Of a stretch of DNA of 51,464 bases, positions 25,997 through 35,074 are shown piece by piece. The stretch is from an uncultured Prevotellaceae bacterium (GTDB taxonomy: Bacteria; Bacteroidota; Bacteroidia; Bacteroidales; Bacteroidaceae). The notes under the pieces were generated by a model. The model had not been told where the DNA came from, searched no databases, and saw only the letters and a list, made by a program, of their open reading frames with translations. Each line of letters begins with the position of its first letter. The first letter of the stretch is position 1. Location: NCBI GenBank assembly GCA_900317305.1, contig ONGG01000017.1, forward strand, positions 1-51,464, written 5' to 3'. The position numbers were made by a program, and so were the translations under genes.

Positions 25997-26338
25997 ATGA
26001 GAACAAAAGTATTATTCATCGCATTGACATTGGCTGCCTCCTGCTTTGCCAAGGACATCAAGACCGTAGTGTTGACCACCACGCCTGAGATACACTGCAC
26101 AGGCTGTGAGAAGACAATCAAGGAGAATATCCGCTTTGAGAAGGGTGTCAAGACCATCAAGACCAACCTCGACAACAAGACCATAACCATTGATTATGAT
26201 GCCGACAAGACCGATGTCCCCACCATCATCAAGGGATTCCAAAAAATCGGGTATGAGGCCGTAGAGGTGAAGCCAACCCCCAAGAAGGCTGATGTTGATG
26301 CAGAGACAGGTGCCACCAAGGTATCAAACAAACAATAA
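25997..26338 (+). CDS. Periplasmic HMA-domain metal-binding protein
   Basis: A 113-residue exported protein with a signal peptide (VLFIALTLAASCFAKD) and a heavy-metal-associated domain. The metal site is C34-T-G-C37 in EIHCTGCEKTIKEN, and the fold pattern GVKTIKTNLDNKTITIDYD and GFQKIGYEAVEV is standard. The C-terminal 20 residues are a Lys-rich tail. Family members bind Cu(I), Hg(II) or similar soft metals. It lies between a TonB receptor and an ATP-grasp gene with gaps of only a few bases, so it is part of that operon and may take metal from the receptor. Confidence 0.93.
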   Translation: MRTKVLFIALTLAASCFAKDIKTVVLTTTPEIHCTGCEKTIKENIRFEKGVKTIKTNLDNKTITIDYDADKTDVPTIIKGFQKIGYEAVEVKPTPKKADVDAETGATKVSNKQ

Positions 26339-26342
26339 GGAA

Positions 26343-27542
26343 ATGAATTTCATATTCATATCGCCACATTTCCCGCATACGTACTGGCAGTTCTGTCAAC
26401 GGCTCAGCCAGAACGGTGTGAGGGTGTTGGGCATTGCCGACGCGCCCTACGAACAGTTGAAACCCGAACTGCGGGAGTCGCTGACAGAATATTACCGCGT
26501 GGACTCACTTGAGGACTACGACGAGGTGTTTCGGGCTGTGGCCTACTTTGCCCACAGATACGGGAGAATTGATTGGATTGAATCGAACAACGAATATTGG
26601 TTGGAGCAGGACGCCCGATTGCGCACTGATTTCAATGTGAGCACTGGCATCAAGTCCGACCGCATCAGGGGCATCAAGGAAAAGTCGGCCATGAAGCGTT
26701 ACTACGAAGAGGGTGGCATCCCAACAGCCCGACAGATTCTGGCATCAGAAGGCTATGAGGCTGTATGTCATTTCGCCAGGCAGACAGGCTATCCCATCAT
26801 CTGCAAGCCGGACATCGGCGTGGGTGCCAGCGGGACATACAAGATAGACAGCGACGAACAACTTTGGGCGTTCTTCAACACTGTCGGCGAAGGGGTGGGA
26901 AACTACGTGGTGGAGGAGTTCATCACAGGTGACATCTGCTCTTATGACGCCGTGGTCGACGCACAGGGCAATGCGCTCTTCGAGTCGATGACCGTGTGGC
27001 CGCCGTCCATCATGGATATCGTGAACCTACGGCTCGACCTCGCCTATTATGTGGACAAGGACATGCCTGAGAATCTCCGCACTTGGGGACGCCGCACGGT
27101 GAAGGCTTTCGGCATAGGCAGTCGTTTCGTACATCTGGAATTCTTCCGCCTTGACCGACGGCGCGAGGGTTTGGGCGAGGAAGGCGATTTCGTGGCTTTG
27201 GAGGTGAACATGCGTCCTGCCGGTGGTTATACTCCCGACATGATCAACTACGCCCATTCCACCGATGTCTATAAGATTTGGGCCGACATGGTGGCATTCA
27301 ACGAGAGCCGCACCACCTTGGGTGAACAACACTACTGCGCTTTTGCCAGCCGCCGCGACATCTACCATTACGTCCACAGCCATGACGAAGTGCTCGGCCG
27401 ATACGGCGACCGCATGGTGATGTGCGAAAGGATGCCGGAACTGTTCTCGGCAGCCATGGGACAACAGATGTACACAGTGAGGCTCGACAGCCTCGAAGAA
27501 GTGAAAGATTTTACAGCATTCGTACACGAAAAATTACAATGA
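26343..27542 (+). CDS. ATP-grasp domain protein
   Basis: A 399-residue cytoplasmic protein started at ATG 26343, 4 bp after the HMA gene. The N-terminal part is a pre-ATP-grasp Rossmann-like region (FIFISPHFPHTYWQFCQ). The ATP-grasp core runs from about 110 to 320, with YPIICKPDIGVGASGTYKI as the lysine/glycine-rich loop, VVEEFITGDICSYD, and the magnesium-site region FVALEVNMRPAGGYTPDM. ATP-grasp enzymes join a carboxylate to an amine or thiol. The substrate is unknown. It overlaps the downstream esterase gene by 4 bp, indicating translational coupling and perhaps a shared pathway. Confidence 0.88.
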   Translation: MNFIFISPHFPHTYWQFCQRLSQNGVRVLGIADAPYEQLKPELRESLTEYYRVDSLEDYDEVFRAVAYFAHRYGRIDWIESNNEYWLEQDARLRTDFNVSTGIKSDRIRGIKEKSAMKRYYEEGGIPTARQILASEGYEAVCHFARQTGYPIICKPDIGVGASGTYKIDSDEQLWAFFNTVGEGVGNYVVEEFITGDICSYDAVVDAQGNALFESMTVWPPSIMDIVNLRLDLAYYVDKDMPENLRTWGRRTVKAFGIGSRFVHLEFFRLDRRREGLGEEGDFVALEVNMRPAGGYTPDMINYAHSTDVYKIWADMVAFNESRTTLGEQHYCAFASRRDIYHYVHSHDEVLGRYGDRMVMCERMPELFSAAMGQQMYTVRLDSLEEVKDFTAFVHEKLQ

Positions 27543-28297
27543 ATATCAATTATTTCAAGAAATACAGCGCCGCCCTCGGGCGGGAAATGGAGTACAAGAC
27601 TTACGGCACCAACGGTCATCCCGTGCTGGTGTTTCCATCACAGGACGGACGGTTTTACGACTACCAGGATTTCGATATGGTGGGCGTATTGTCAGGTTTT
27701 ATCGACCGTGAACTGATACGTCTGATATGCGTCGACAGCATCGACCGCGAGACGTGGTCGGACATCCAGGGCGACCACCATCGCCGCATCGAACTTCATG
27801 AGCGGTGGTTTCATTATATTGTCGATGAACTCATTCCTGAAGTCAGGCATCACGACAATGAGACCTTTATCGTCACCGGGTGCAGCATGGGCGGCTTCCA
27901 TGCAGGGAATTTCTTCTTCCGCCGCCCCGACCTCTTCGACACGCTATTGGCTCTGAGCGGCCTCTACTACGCCAGTTACTTCTTCCCGAACTACAGCGAT
28001 CCCCTCATCTACGACAACTCACCCTACGACTTCCTGCGTGGCATGCCTGCCGACCACCCCTATTGGAATGTCTATCGCCATCGCAGCATCGTGATGTGTG
28101 TAGGACAGGGAGCCTGGGAGGACGAGTTGCTGGAAAGCACCCGCCAAATGGATGCCCTTCTCAGCGAGCGGAAGGTTCCGGCATGGATAGACTATTGGGG
28201 ACACGATGTTGCCCACGACTGGGCATGGTGGCGCAAACAGATAGTTTATTTTATGAGTCACCTGTTGACTGAAGAGACGGTGGAGTATATGATTTAA
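27539..28297 (+). CDS. Esterase D-like alpha/beta hydrolase
   Basis: A 252-residue hydrolase whose ATG overlaps the stop of the ATP-grasp gene (ATGA). The nucleophile elbow is TGCSMGGFHAGN, the usual GxSxGG of the esterase family. The oxyanion region is HPVLVFPSQDGRFYDY, and the catalytic histidine is probably in YWGHDVAHDW near the C-terminus. It has no signal peptide. Such esterase plus ATP-grasp pairs may act on the same ester or amide, but the substrate is not evident. Upstream frames start inside the ATP-grasp gene and are not credible. Confidence 0.88.
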   Translation: MNINYFKKYSAALGREMEYKTYGTNGHPVLVFPSQDGRFYDYQDFDMVGVLSGFIDRELIRLICVDSIDRETWSDIQGDHHRRIELHERWFHYIVDELIPEVRHHDNETFIVTGCSMGGFHAGNFFFRRPDLFDTLLALSGLYYASYFFPNYSDPLIYDNSPYDFLRGMPADHPYWNVYRHRSIVMCVGQGAWEDELLESTRQMDALLSERKVPAWIDYWGHDVAHDWAWWRKQIVYFMSHLLTEETVEYMI

Positions 28298-28309
28298 TGC
28301 TGGTTGCTC

Positions 28310-29214
28310 AGGATGGCGTGATGAGAAGACGATTCGCAAACATATAAACAACGTTTTTACTGAAAATGAAGTGCCCAAAGATATCAACACGCATTTTTTG
28401 CGTGTTGATAGCGTGAAGCAACCTGTGGCTTTTTATACACTTGATGTCATCATCTCCGTTGGCTATCGTGTGAAAAGTCAACGAGGTGTTCAATTCCGCC
28501 AATGGGCCAACCAAGTATTGAAACAGTATCTCATCAAGGGATATGCTGTCAACCAGCGCATACACAGCGAGCAGATAGCAGAACTGTGCCAACTGGTGCA
28601 GATGGTGGGTCGTACCATACAACACCAACAGATAGAACCAAATGACGAAAATGGACGGAGCAATGAGAGCCATCATGCTTGCATGAATGGCCGAGTCACG
28701 TCGGACATAGACGAAGTCAACCAGGCATTGTTCGACATTGTAGTGGACTACACTTACGCTCTCGACACCCTTGACGACTACGACTACCAACGTCTGCGTG
28801 TGGCAGAAACCACCCAGGAAGACAAGTTCCATGCCACCTACGAGAATGCCATGGAAGCCATCAAGGCTCTGCGGGATAAGTTCGGAGGCAGTTCACTCTT
28901 TGGCAATGATAAGGACGACTCTTTAAAAAGCAGCATCGGGCAGATATACCAGACATTATACCAGACATTCGACGGCGAGGAACTCTACCCCAGCGTCGAG
29001 GAAGGGAGGGAGCGCGATGTTGATAACATCGTGGAGGGTACCCCTTGTAGCCCTCACCATGATGATTGCTGAACCGACGCGCCAACAAGAGCAGAGTCAA
29101 ACTTGTTTGAACTATACCGCGTGAGAAAGAGGAAGACGAAGTCAAAGCAAGACCGAGGAAAAGGATGTCATGGTAAAGGTGGTTGTGAGCTTAATCAATC
29201 AACAAAATCTTTAG
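28310..29214 (+). pseudogene. rhuM family gene remnant
   Basis: The best open stretch (28371-29072) and its flanks match the RhuM virulence-associated family: KHINNVFTENEVPKD, YTLDVIISVGYRVKSQRG, VQFRQWANQVLKQYLIKGY, then FHATYENAMEAI. The typical C-terminal part follows only in pieces and other frames: LVALTMMIAE near 29046-29075 and EKDVMVKVVVSLINQQN ending at 29214. The normal block between LYPSVEE and LVALTMMIAE is deleted, and the N-terminal Bro-like start is missing. The gene is therefore broken by at least one large deletion and frameshifts. RhuM genes are often carried on mobile or pathogenicity islands. Confidence 0.82.
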
Positions 29215-29486
29215 ATTAAACGAATATTGAGAGTGTGTGCTTTCCTTACAGCCAAGTGAGAAAATAGCAAAATGACAATCAACAAGCGAGAATCATGTCA
29301 AGAACAGAAGTGAAAAAACACATCAAGTCTTAGGAAAGAGACCCTCTATGGATAAAGCCAACAATGTGCAGCGCTTGTACGAGGTATTTGTCGAGATGCG
29401 CATGTGCTTCAAAAAACAATCTCAAAAAAATTCATGGGTCTTTTCATCATCCCAACTGACAGTTTCATCAAAAAACATTATACACA
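29215..29486. other. Intergenic stretch, no confident gene
   Basis: About 270 bp after the rhuM remnant. Two short plus-strand frames look faintly coding (MSRTEVKKHIKS from 29295; MDKANNVQRLYEVFVEM from 29348), possibly pieces of one small broken gene, but neither is recognisable. Confidence 0.3.
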
Positions 29487-29518
29487 TTTGCTAATTCTGA
29501 CAAAATCTGCTACTTTTG
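29487..29518 (+). promoter_or_regulatory. Bacteroidetes promoter for the Sel1-repeat gene
   Basis: TTTG (29487-29490), 20-bp spacer, TACTTTTG (29511-29518). The ATG at 29551 is about 30 nt from the expected start of transcription. The element lies inside the longer frame to 29404, which supports the shorter CDS. Confidence 0.8.
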
Positions 29519-29550
29519 CAACAACGCAAACCAACTACAGACATATCACC

Positions 29551-31242
29551 ATGACGAAACATCACTTTAAAAACCTATCAACTCTGCTCCTTATATTCCT
29601 AACCACGCTTTCCGCCACCGCGCAGGAACTCACGGTCAAAAGCATGTCGAAAACCATCGACCAGACAGCCAACCTCGCTGAGAACCTGCATAAGGACAAG
29701 AACGGAGAGTATGGTGGGTTGGTTAAAGTCCATATCGCAGCCCCTGACATCAAGTTTGAAGGCTGGATTTTGGAGCAGAAAAAGACCAATCCGAGCGAAT
29801 ATTGGGTCTTCATGGCAAAGGGCAGCCGACGTATCATGGTCTATGCAGAGGGCTATCTTCCCCTGGAAGTCTATTTCCGCGACTATGGCATCAACGGCAT
29901 TGAGCCTCTGCATACCTATCTGCTCACCATCGTACTTCCGAAATCCTTCACATCGAACGTCCCTACCGTTTCTGCCGACATCTCCTCCATGTCGTCTGAT
30001 GATTTGAACAAGTTGGGTGAAGACCACTTTAATGGAACGAATAGTCAGACGAAGGATTTTTCCAAAGCCATGAAGTTTTTCCGTCAGGCTGCCAACCAGG
30101 GCCATGCCCGCGCCCAAGCCAACCTTGGTATGATGTATCATTTAGGTCTTGGCGTGGAGAAGAACAGCAAGGAGCACAACTATGCCGAGGCATTGAGGCT
30201 TTACCGCCTGGCTGCCGACCAAGGCGATGCCAAAGGGCAGAATGGACTTGGGAAGATGTATAGTGAAGGCAACGGCGTGAAGCAGGACAAAATGGAAGCA
30301 CTGAAATGGTATCAAAAAGCAGCGGCACAAAAATATATAGAAGCCATGAACGTTTTGGGCGACTGGTACTATTCCGGACAAAACGTGAAACAGGACTATG
30401 CGGAGGCGGTGAAATGGTACATGCAGGCGGCAAATTTGGGAGATGCGACAGCACAAGTCAACTTAGGTTGGTGCTATGAAGAAGGTTATGGTGTGAGGAA
30501 AGACTACACCGAGGCCGCCGAATGGTACCGTAGGGCGGCAGAGCAAGGATCTGCAAGAGCACAATGCGACTTGGGTTGGTGTTATTACAATGGCCATGGT
30601 GTAATACGAGACTATACCCAAGCTGTGAAGTGGTATCGCAAGGCGGCGGAGCAGGGATATGCGACAGCGCAATGTAGTTTAGGCAGATGTTACGATGAAG
30701 GCTATGGTGTGGAGAAGGATGCCACCCAGGCCGTGGAATGGTATCGCAAGGCGGCAGAGCAGGGAGATGACAGGGCACAATACTGCTTGGGGGCATGCTA
30801 TGCAAATGGCTCAGGTGTCGCACCAGACTACACCCAGGCTGTGATATGGTACGGCAAGGCGGCGGAACAGGGATATGCATGGGCGCAATACAGTCTGGGT
30901 TGGTGTTTTTCGCATGGTAACGGTGTCTCAAAAGACTATACCCAGGCTGTGGAGTGGTATCGCAAAGCGGCGGAGCAGGGACATGCGGAAGCGCAAGCCG
31001 ATTTGGGCACGTACTACACCTTAGGCCGTGGTGTGGAGAAAGATGATACCCAAGCTGCGGAATGGTACCGCAAGGCTGCCGAGCAAGGCGTTAAAAGGGC
31101 GCAATACAACTTGGGGGTAAAATATGAAACTGGTAATGGCGTTGCCCAAAATATAACTCAAGCTGTAGAGTGGTACCGCAAGGCTGCCAAGCAAGGGCTA
31201 GGGTTAGCGAAAGTCAAGCTTAAGGAATTGGGTTACGAATAA
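29551..31242 (+). CDS. Exported Sel1-repeat protein with shared N-terminal domain
   Basis: A 563-residue protein started at ATG 29551, where a signal peptide follows (LLLIFLTTLSATAQ). Residues about 27-130 form a domain that recurs in five other proteins of this window (TIDQTANLAENLHKDKNG, YGGLVKVHIAA, SEYWVFMAKGS, LPLEVYFRDYGI). From about 150 to the end there are around 11 Sel1 repeats of 36 residues (for example AVEWYRKAAEQGDDRAQYCL), a solenoid for protein binding. Repeats are strongly similar to each other, implying recent expansion. It starts the kinase/SUMF1 locus, and a sibling with the same layout begins at 50838. Confidence 0.9.
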   Translation: MTKHHFKNLSTLLLIFLTTLSATAQELTVKSMSKTIDQTANLAENLHKDKNGEYGGLVKVHIAAPDIKFEGWILEQKKTNPSEYWVFMAKGSRRIMVYAEGYLPLEVYFRDYGINGIEPLHTYLLTIVLPKSFTSNVPTVSADISSMSSDDLNKLGEDHFNGTNSQTKDFSKAMKFFRQAANQGHARAQANLGMMYHLGLGVEKNSKEHNYAEALRLYRLAADQGDAKGQNGLGKMYSEGNGVKQDKMEALKWYQKAAAQKYIEAMNVLGDWYYSGQNVKQDYAEAVKWYMQAANLGDATAQVNLGWCYEEGYGVRKDYTEAAEWYRRAAEQGSARAQCDLGWCYYNGHGVIRDYTQAVKWYRKAAEQGYATAQCSLGRCYDEGYGVEKDATQAVEWYRKAAEQGDDRAQYCLGACYANGSGVAPDYTQAVIWYGKAAEQGYAWAQYSLGWCFSHGNGVSKDYTQAVEWYRKAAEQGHAEAQADLGTYYTLGRGVEKDDTQAAEWYRKAAEQGVKRAQYNLGVKYETGNGVAQNITQAVEWYRKAAKQGLGLAKVKLKELGYE

Positions 31243-31251
31243 CAATAGGTA

Positions 31252-31380
31252 CAAAATACCCACACGCTTGCCATCTACCAACACGTCGGCGTCCAGGGGG
31301 CGGTAGTTCACGTTCAACAGGCCCACAATCTGCTGCAGGGCGGGGAACGTGAGCGTGCGGCTCTCTTTCTCGCTGAGACG
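31252..31380 (-). pseudogene. Inverted PEGA-domain fragment
   Basis: On the minus strand the sequence encodes LSEKESRTLTFPALQQIVG followed by LLNVNYRPLDADVLVDGKRV. This matches a junction of two PEGA domains as found in the plus-strand gene at 42658 (LEEGETRVITLPQLEMITG then RLHVDCQPSGAEVFVDGKKI). It has no start, no signal peptide and no SUMF1 domain. It appears to be a stranded, inverted piece of another family member. Confidence 0.65.
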
Positions 31381-31475
31381 ATGAGAAGGAGGAAAGCAAT
31401 AACGGAAAACCATTTCCAAAGAAAAAGAACTTCAACACAAAAACCACCACTTTCGTCAAATAATGTAAAAAAACC

Positions 31476-31506
31476 TTTGGCAAATGACAAAAAATTGGTA
31501 TTTTTG
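31476..31506 (+). promoter_or_regulatory. Bacteroidetes promoter for the kinase operon
   Basis: TTTG (31476-31479), 19-bp spacer, TATTTTTG (31499-31506), with the kinase ATG at 31543. Confidence 0.8.
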
Positions 31507-31542
31507 TGAAAAATTTCAAAACACAATTATTACCATCGCCTA

Positions 31543-33096
31543 ATGGAAAAAGAGAAAACCTTAGAGAGCGGTTTCATACTCAAAGGAAACCATGACTACA
31601 CTATCCTGAAAACACTCAACCGAGGCGGCTTCGGCATCACCTATCTCGCAGAGGCCGAATTTATGGACCACCACATCTCACAAGTGGGTACCTATGCCAT
31701 CAAGGAGTTCTTCCCCGAAGATTTGTGCCACCGCAACGACGACCAGTCGGTGGAACCCATCGGTGCCAAGAAATCATCTTTCAAAGAGTCTTACGACGAG
31801 TTCAAGGCCGAGGCCGACTGTCTCCACGGACTTCATCACGAAGGTATCGTACCCGTAAACGAGGTGATAGAGACCAATGGCACCGTATACTACGTGATGA
31901 AATTCCTGCGAGGGAAAACCCTTGAGGAATATGTGACCGAAAAAGGTGGACAGATTGACGAAGACGAGGCCATTGGCATCATAGACAAGGTGGCCGAGGC
32001 CATTGGATACTTACACGAGCAAAGCATCCTTCACCTGGATGTGAAACCCGATAATATCATGATGACTGGTGAACAACCCGTTCTCATCGACTTCGGCTCG
32101 TTCCGCAAATACAAGCCCAACGGCAAACTCGACACCAAGAAGACGGCCCGTTGCGTAACCGACGGTTTCTCGCCCAAAGAGCAGTATGATGGCATCGACA
32201 CCTTCACCCCACAAGCCGATGTCTATTCTCTCGGTGCCACCCTTTTCTATATGCTCACAGGCAACACACCCGTTGAGGCCGAGGAGATGAGCAAGAAGTG
32301 GGTTTATCTGAACGTACCCAGAGGGGTGAGCGAGCAGACCACCGAGGTGCTGGCCAACGCCATGGCCAAGTCGTCCGACGACCGCATTGAGAGCGTGAGC
32401 AAGATGGTGACCGCCCTTCATGGCAAGCCGGTTGGGACAGAGAGGAAGAAGGTAAAAACTCGCCTGCTAAAGGAGGATGATGAGGAGAAGAAAGGTAAAA
32501 AGATGAAGATGTTGGCGATGGTTGCCGCCGCAGTTGCAGCCTGCCTGCTGCTGTTCTTCTTCCTACTGAAGCCCTCATCAGACAAGCCATCCACCGATGA
32601 CAATGAAATCGTTGCTGGTGCCGACTCCGTGCAGGCCGACAGCACAGCTACAGCACAGCCCGAGACAGCCCCTACCACCCCGACTGCTACTGCGGGCACT
32701 CCCCAAACGCAGGGTACCACCGTGCAGGCTGCGGATCCCTCATCCACTGCAGCCGTGCAGACCAGTCCTGCTGTATCTCCACAGACACCACCACAACAAC
32801 CTGCCGCAACACCCGTGCAAGCTCCCGAGCCTGTCCCCGCCAAACCCGCTGTGGCCTCCTCGGGAACGCTCGACCTGGGCTATGCCGTTTGGAACGGAGG
32901 GATTGCCGATGGTAAGCCCGACGGCAAGGGCACGATGGCCTTCAAGAGCAGCCATCTCATCGATAGCCGCGACATCGACCATAACACCGCATCATCAGGC
33001 GACCAAATCACTGGTGTATACAGTAAGGGGCACCTGGTCTACGGCACTTGGACCAAGACTAATGGAGAAACTAAAAAAATAATGATAGGACAATGA
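31543..33096 (+). CDS. Membrane Ser/Thr protein kinase
   Basis: A 517-residue Hanks-type kinase. Catalytic parts: P-loop NRGGFGITYLAE (26-37), K54 in YAIKEFF, E90 in KAEADCL, catalytic loop HLDVKPDN (164-171, with D166) and DFG at 183-185. All are present, so activity is expected. One transmembrane helix lies at about 321-342 (MKMLAMVAAAVAACLLLFFF). A Pro/Thr/Ala-rich linker (about 350-430) then leads to a C-terminal MORN-like segment (YAVWNGGIADGKPDGKGTM) in the periplasm. The layout suggests a receptor kinase sensing the envelope. The next gene starts within its stop codon, and a PP2C phosphatase and two FHA proteins are encoded downstream, giving a full phospho-signalling set. Confidence 0.94.
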   Translation: MEKEKTLESGFILKGNHDYTILKTLNRGGFGITYLAEAEFMDHHISQVGTYAIKEFFPEDLCHRNDDQSVEPIGAKKSSFKESYDEFKAEADCLHGLHHEGIVPVNEVIETNGTVYYVMKFLRGKTLEEYVTEKGGQIDEDEAIGIIDKVAEAIGYLHEQSILHLDVKPDNIMMTGEQPVLIDFGSFRKYKPNGKLDTKKTARCVTDGFSPKEQYDGIDTFTPQADVYSLGATLFYMLTGNTPVEAEEMSKKWVYLNVPRGVSEQTTEVLANAMAKSSDDRIESVSKMVTALHGKPVGTERKKVKTRLLKEDDEEKKGKKMKMLAMVAAAVAACLLLFFFLLKPSSDKPSTDDNEIVAGADSVQADSTATAQPETAPTTPTATAGTPQTQGTTVQAADPSSTAAVQTSPAVSPQTPPQQPAATPVQAPEPVPAKPAVASSGTLDLGYAVWNGGIADGKPDGKGTMAFKSSHLIDSRDIDHNTASSGDQITGVYSKGHLVYGTWTKTNGETKKIMIGQ

Positions 33097-34259
33097 ACAT
33101 CGCCATAATCAAGACCAGAACGATTCTGCTGGCAGTCACGGCCCTTCTCACAGCCACTATGGGCTATGCCCAGCAGTTTCAGGCTTCGCACCTGAAAAAG
33201 GCTGCCACAAAATTGAAATTCAATGCCAGCGACCTCGTCGCCGACACACTGCCGGCCACCCTTCAACTCAAGACTGGCACTCAGCCCATCGTGGCCCGAA
33301 TCGACAGCAAGGGAGTGGTGGAGCACTTGGGTGTGCCCCTCTTTGCCGAGGAGATGCGACAGCTCCAGCCATCGCCCATCTACGACTACCTCGAGTATAC
33401 CGTGCTCGACCGCCTATTCAAGGTAAGTGAGAACACGCTCACCCATCAGGACCTGAAATTCGAGAAAGGCAATTTGGCACAATTGGCCAAGGTGAACGAC
33501 GAGGCCGATGGATGCACTATCGAGAACCTGGCCGACAAATACTACCGCGTGAGATGGACCAAAGGCGAGGCCCCCATCGTCATAGTGAGTTTCCCCATCA
33601 ATTACGAGCTGCTGGCCAACAGCAACCGTAAGGAATTGGAGCTCAACTTTATCCGTGACATCAAGACCTTCACCGACAATACGCCTATGACGCAGAAAGA
33701 CCTGAGCGCCCAGATGGTGGCCACCAAAGACCCCGACCTGTTCGTGGTGCCTGGCGAGCATTATCTCATCAATGAGATCAACAGCAACCGCTACCTCACC
33801 GTCAACTCCAAAGACACTGACGGAGGCAATGAGCATCACCTAGGGTTCGTCTTCGACCGCCATCAGCCCCAGGAATCGTTTGCCAACCTCATGGTAGAGC
33901 CCGACATGCCCATCGACAGCGCAAGGATAGAGTTGGAATTCGTGCTCGGCAACTACAAGCGCGACACCGTGAATGTGGCCTTACGCGACTGGATGGCATT
34001 TTGCCGCAAGCAGGGATGCCAGCCCTACTTCGGTTTCGAAGAGAATAATGGTGGCACCCTCACCGGCACCCTCATTATGCGCAACAAGCAGTCGGGCTAC
34101 GACCATATCGTGGCCGTGAGGGCCGAAGAGAGCGAGTTCTTTGCCGACCATCCCCTGGTACATGCCAAGGTGTATCTCTTCACCCCCTCATCCAACGTGA
34201 GAAACCTCTTCGGGAAAGCTACAAAATCAAACCGTCCACGCATCAAATACGCAAAATGA
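33093..34259 (+). CDS. Exported protein of unknown function
   Basis: A 388-residue protein that overlaps the kinase stop codon by 4 bp (ATGA) and so is translationally coupled to it. It has a signal peptide (ILLAVTALLTATMGYAQ). The mature part is mixed alpha/beta with no motif that I recognise; segments of note are IVSFPINYELLANSNRKELE and DRHQPQESFANLMVEPDMP. Two cysteines (FCRKQGCQPYFGF) could form a disulfide. The strict coupling suggests a periplasmic partner or ligand-binding partner of the kinase sensor. It overlaps the next gene by 4 bp too. Confidence 0.75.
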   Translation: MNIAIIKTRTILLAVTALLTATMGYAQQFQASHLKKAATKLKFNASDLVADTLPATLQLKTGTQPIVARIDSKGVVEHLGVPLFAEEMRQLQPSPIYDYLEYTVLDRLFKVSENTLTHQDLKFEKGNLAQLAKVNDEADGCTIENLADKYYRVRWTKGEAPIVIVSFPINYELLANSNRKELELNFIRDIKTFTDNTPMTQKDLSAQMVATKDPDLFVVPGEHYLINEINSNRYLTVNSKDTDGGNEHHLGFVFDRHQPQESFANLMVEPDMPIDSARIELEFVLGNYKRDTVNVALRDWMAFCRKQGCQPYFGFEENNGGTLTGTLIMRNKQSGYDHIVAVRAEESEFFADHPLVHAKVYLFTPSSNVRNLFGKATKSNRPRIKYAK

Positions 34260-35005
34260 GCATACGTACAATTATCGCCATCGCCATGATGGCCTCCACT
34301 GCCACAGTCACAGCACAAGATGTGGTAGAGCAAATCAACGCGATCAAGCTCGACCCACAGTATATTTATGGCGAGGCCTCGCACGAGAATGCCGACACCG
34401 CATTCATGGCAGCGGTCTTTGACCTGAAAATGAACTTGGAAGCCAAGTTGAAAACTCAGCTCGACCCTGGCATGCTGAAAAACAAGGTGAAGAAACTCTC
34501 ACGCCCCCGCGGACAGCGTGTCAAAGTAATGGCTTATATCAAGAACGAGGATGTACTCAGCATACCCCCAGCCGTTCCCACCACACCTACGGCTCCCATT
34601 GATGAGGAAGCTTCTGAAGGAATCGTCATGATGCCCTCACAAGTGCCCCCCCCACCACCACCTTCTCTACAAGCGCCACCGCCTGCACCTGCCCCGGTTG
34701 CCTCCACCACGCCCGGTCTCTGCTCTCTGGTGAAAGAGCTGATGGACACCGAGCACCTGCAAGAGGCCTTGATGGTGCTCGAAGGGCATAACCGCAGGGG
34801 CACCGTAGGCGAGTTCGTGCCCTACTCCAAGGCGCAACGCCCCCAAACCATGTACCTGCTCATCTTCGACCGCGAATACAATATTCCGCTGGCTGTGCTC
34901 ACCCCCGAGAAGCCCAACGGCACGAGAGACAACCTTTACAAGAATACGGAGGATTCTCTTTCCAACTACTCTGACAAGATAGCCGTTTGCTTTACCTACA
35001 AATAA
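34256..35005 (+). CDS. Exported proline-rich protein of unknown function
   Basis: A 249-residue protein whose ATG overlaps the preceding stop. A signal peptide (IIAIAMMASTATVTAQ) is followed by a region (about 21-100) containing INAIKLDPQYIYGEAS, a proline-rich linker (about 103-150, with VPPPPPPSLQAPPPAPAP), and a C-terminal domain (LVKELMDTEHLQEALMVLEG, YLLIFDREYNIPLAVLTPE). The repeated mention of rigid linkers in this operon fits proteins spanning the periplasm. I do not recognise either domain. Confidence 0.72.
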   Translation: MSIRTIIAIAMMASTATVTAQDVVEQINAIKLDPQYIYGEASHENADTAFMAAVFDLKMNLEAKLKTQLDPGMLKNKVKKLSRPRGQRVKVMAYIKNEDVLSIPPAVPTTPTAPIDEEASEGIVMMPSQVPPPPPPSLQAPPPAPAPVASTTPGLCSLVKELMDTEHLQEALMVLEGHNRRGTVGEFVPYSKAQRPQTMYLLIFDREYNIPLAVLTPEKPNGTRDNLYKNTEDSLSNYSDKIAVCFTYK

Positions 35006-35074
35006 AGATGAACCGATAACGCATTTTTACAACAACCATCACATATCTACTTTGAAACTACAAAAACATCTATC

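Noticed and set aside
28298-29550. Integrated element with att sites
   Set aside because: The rhuM remnant hints at an island border, but I found no integrase, tRNA target or direct repeats flanking the locus.
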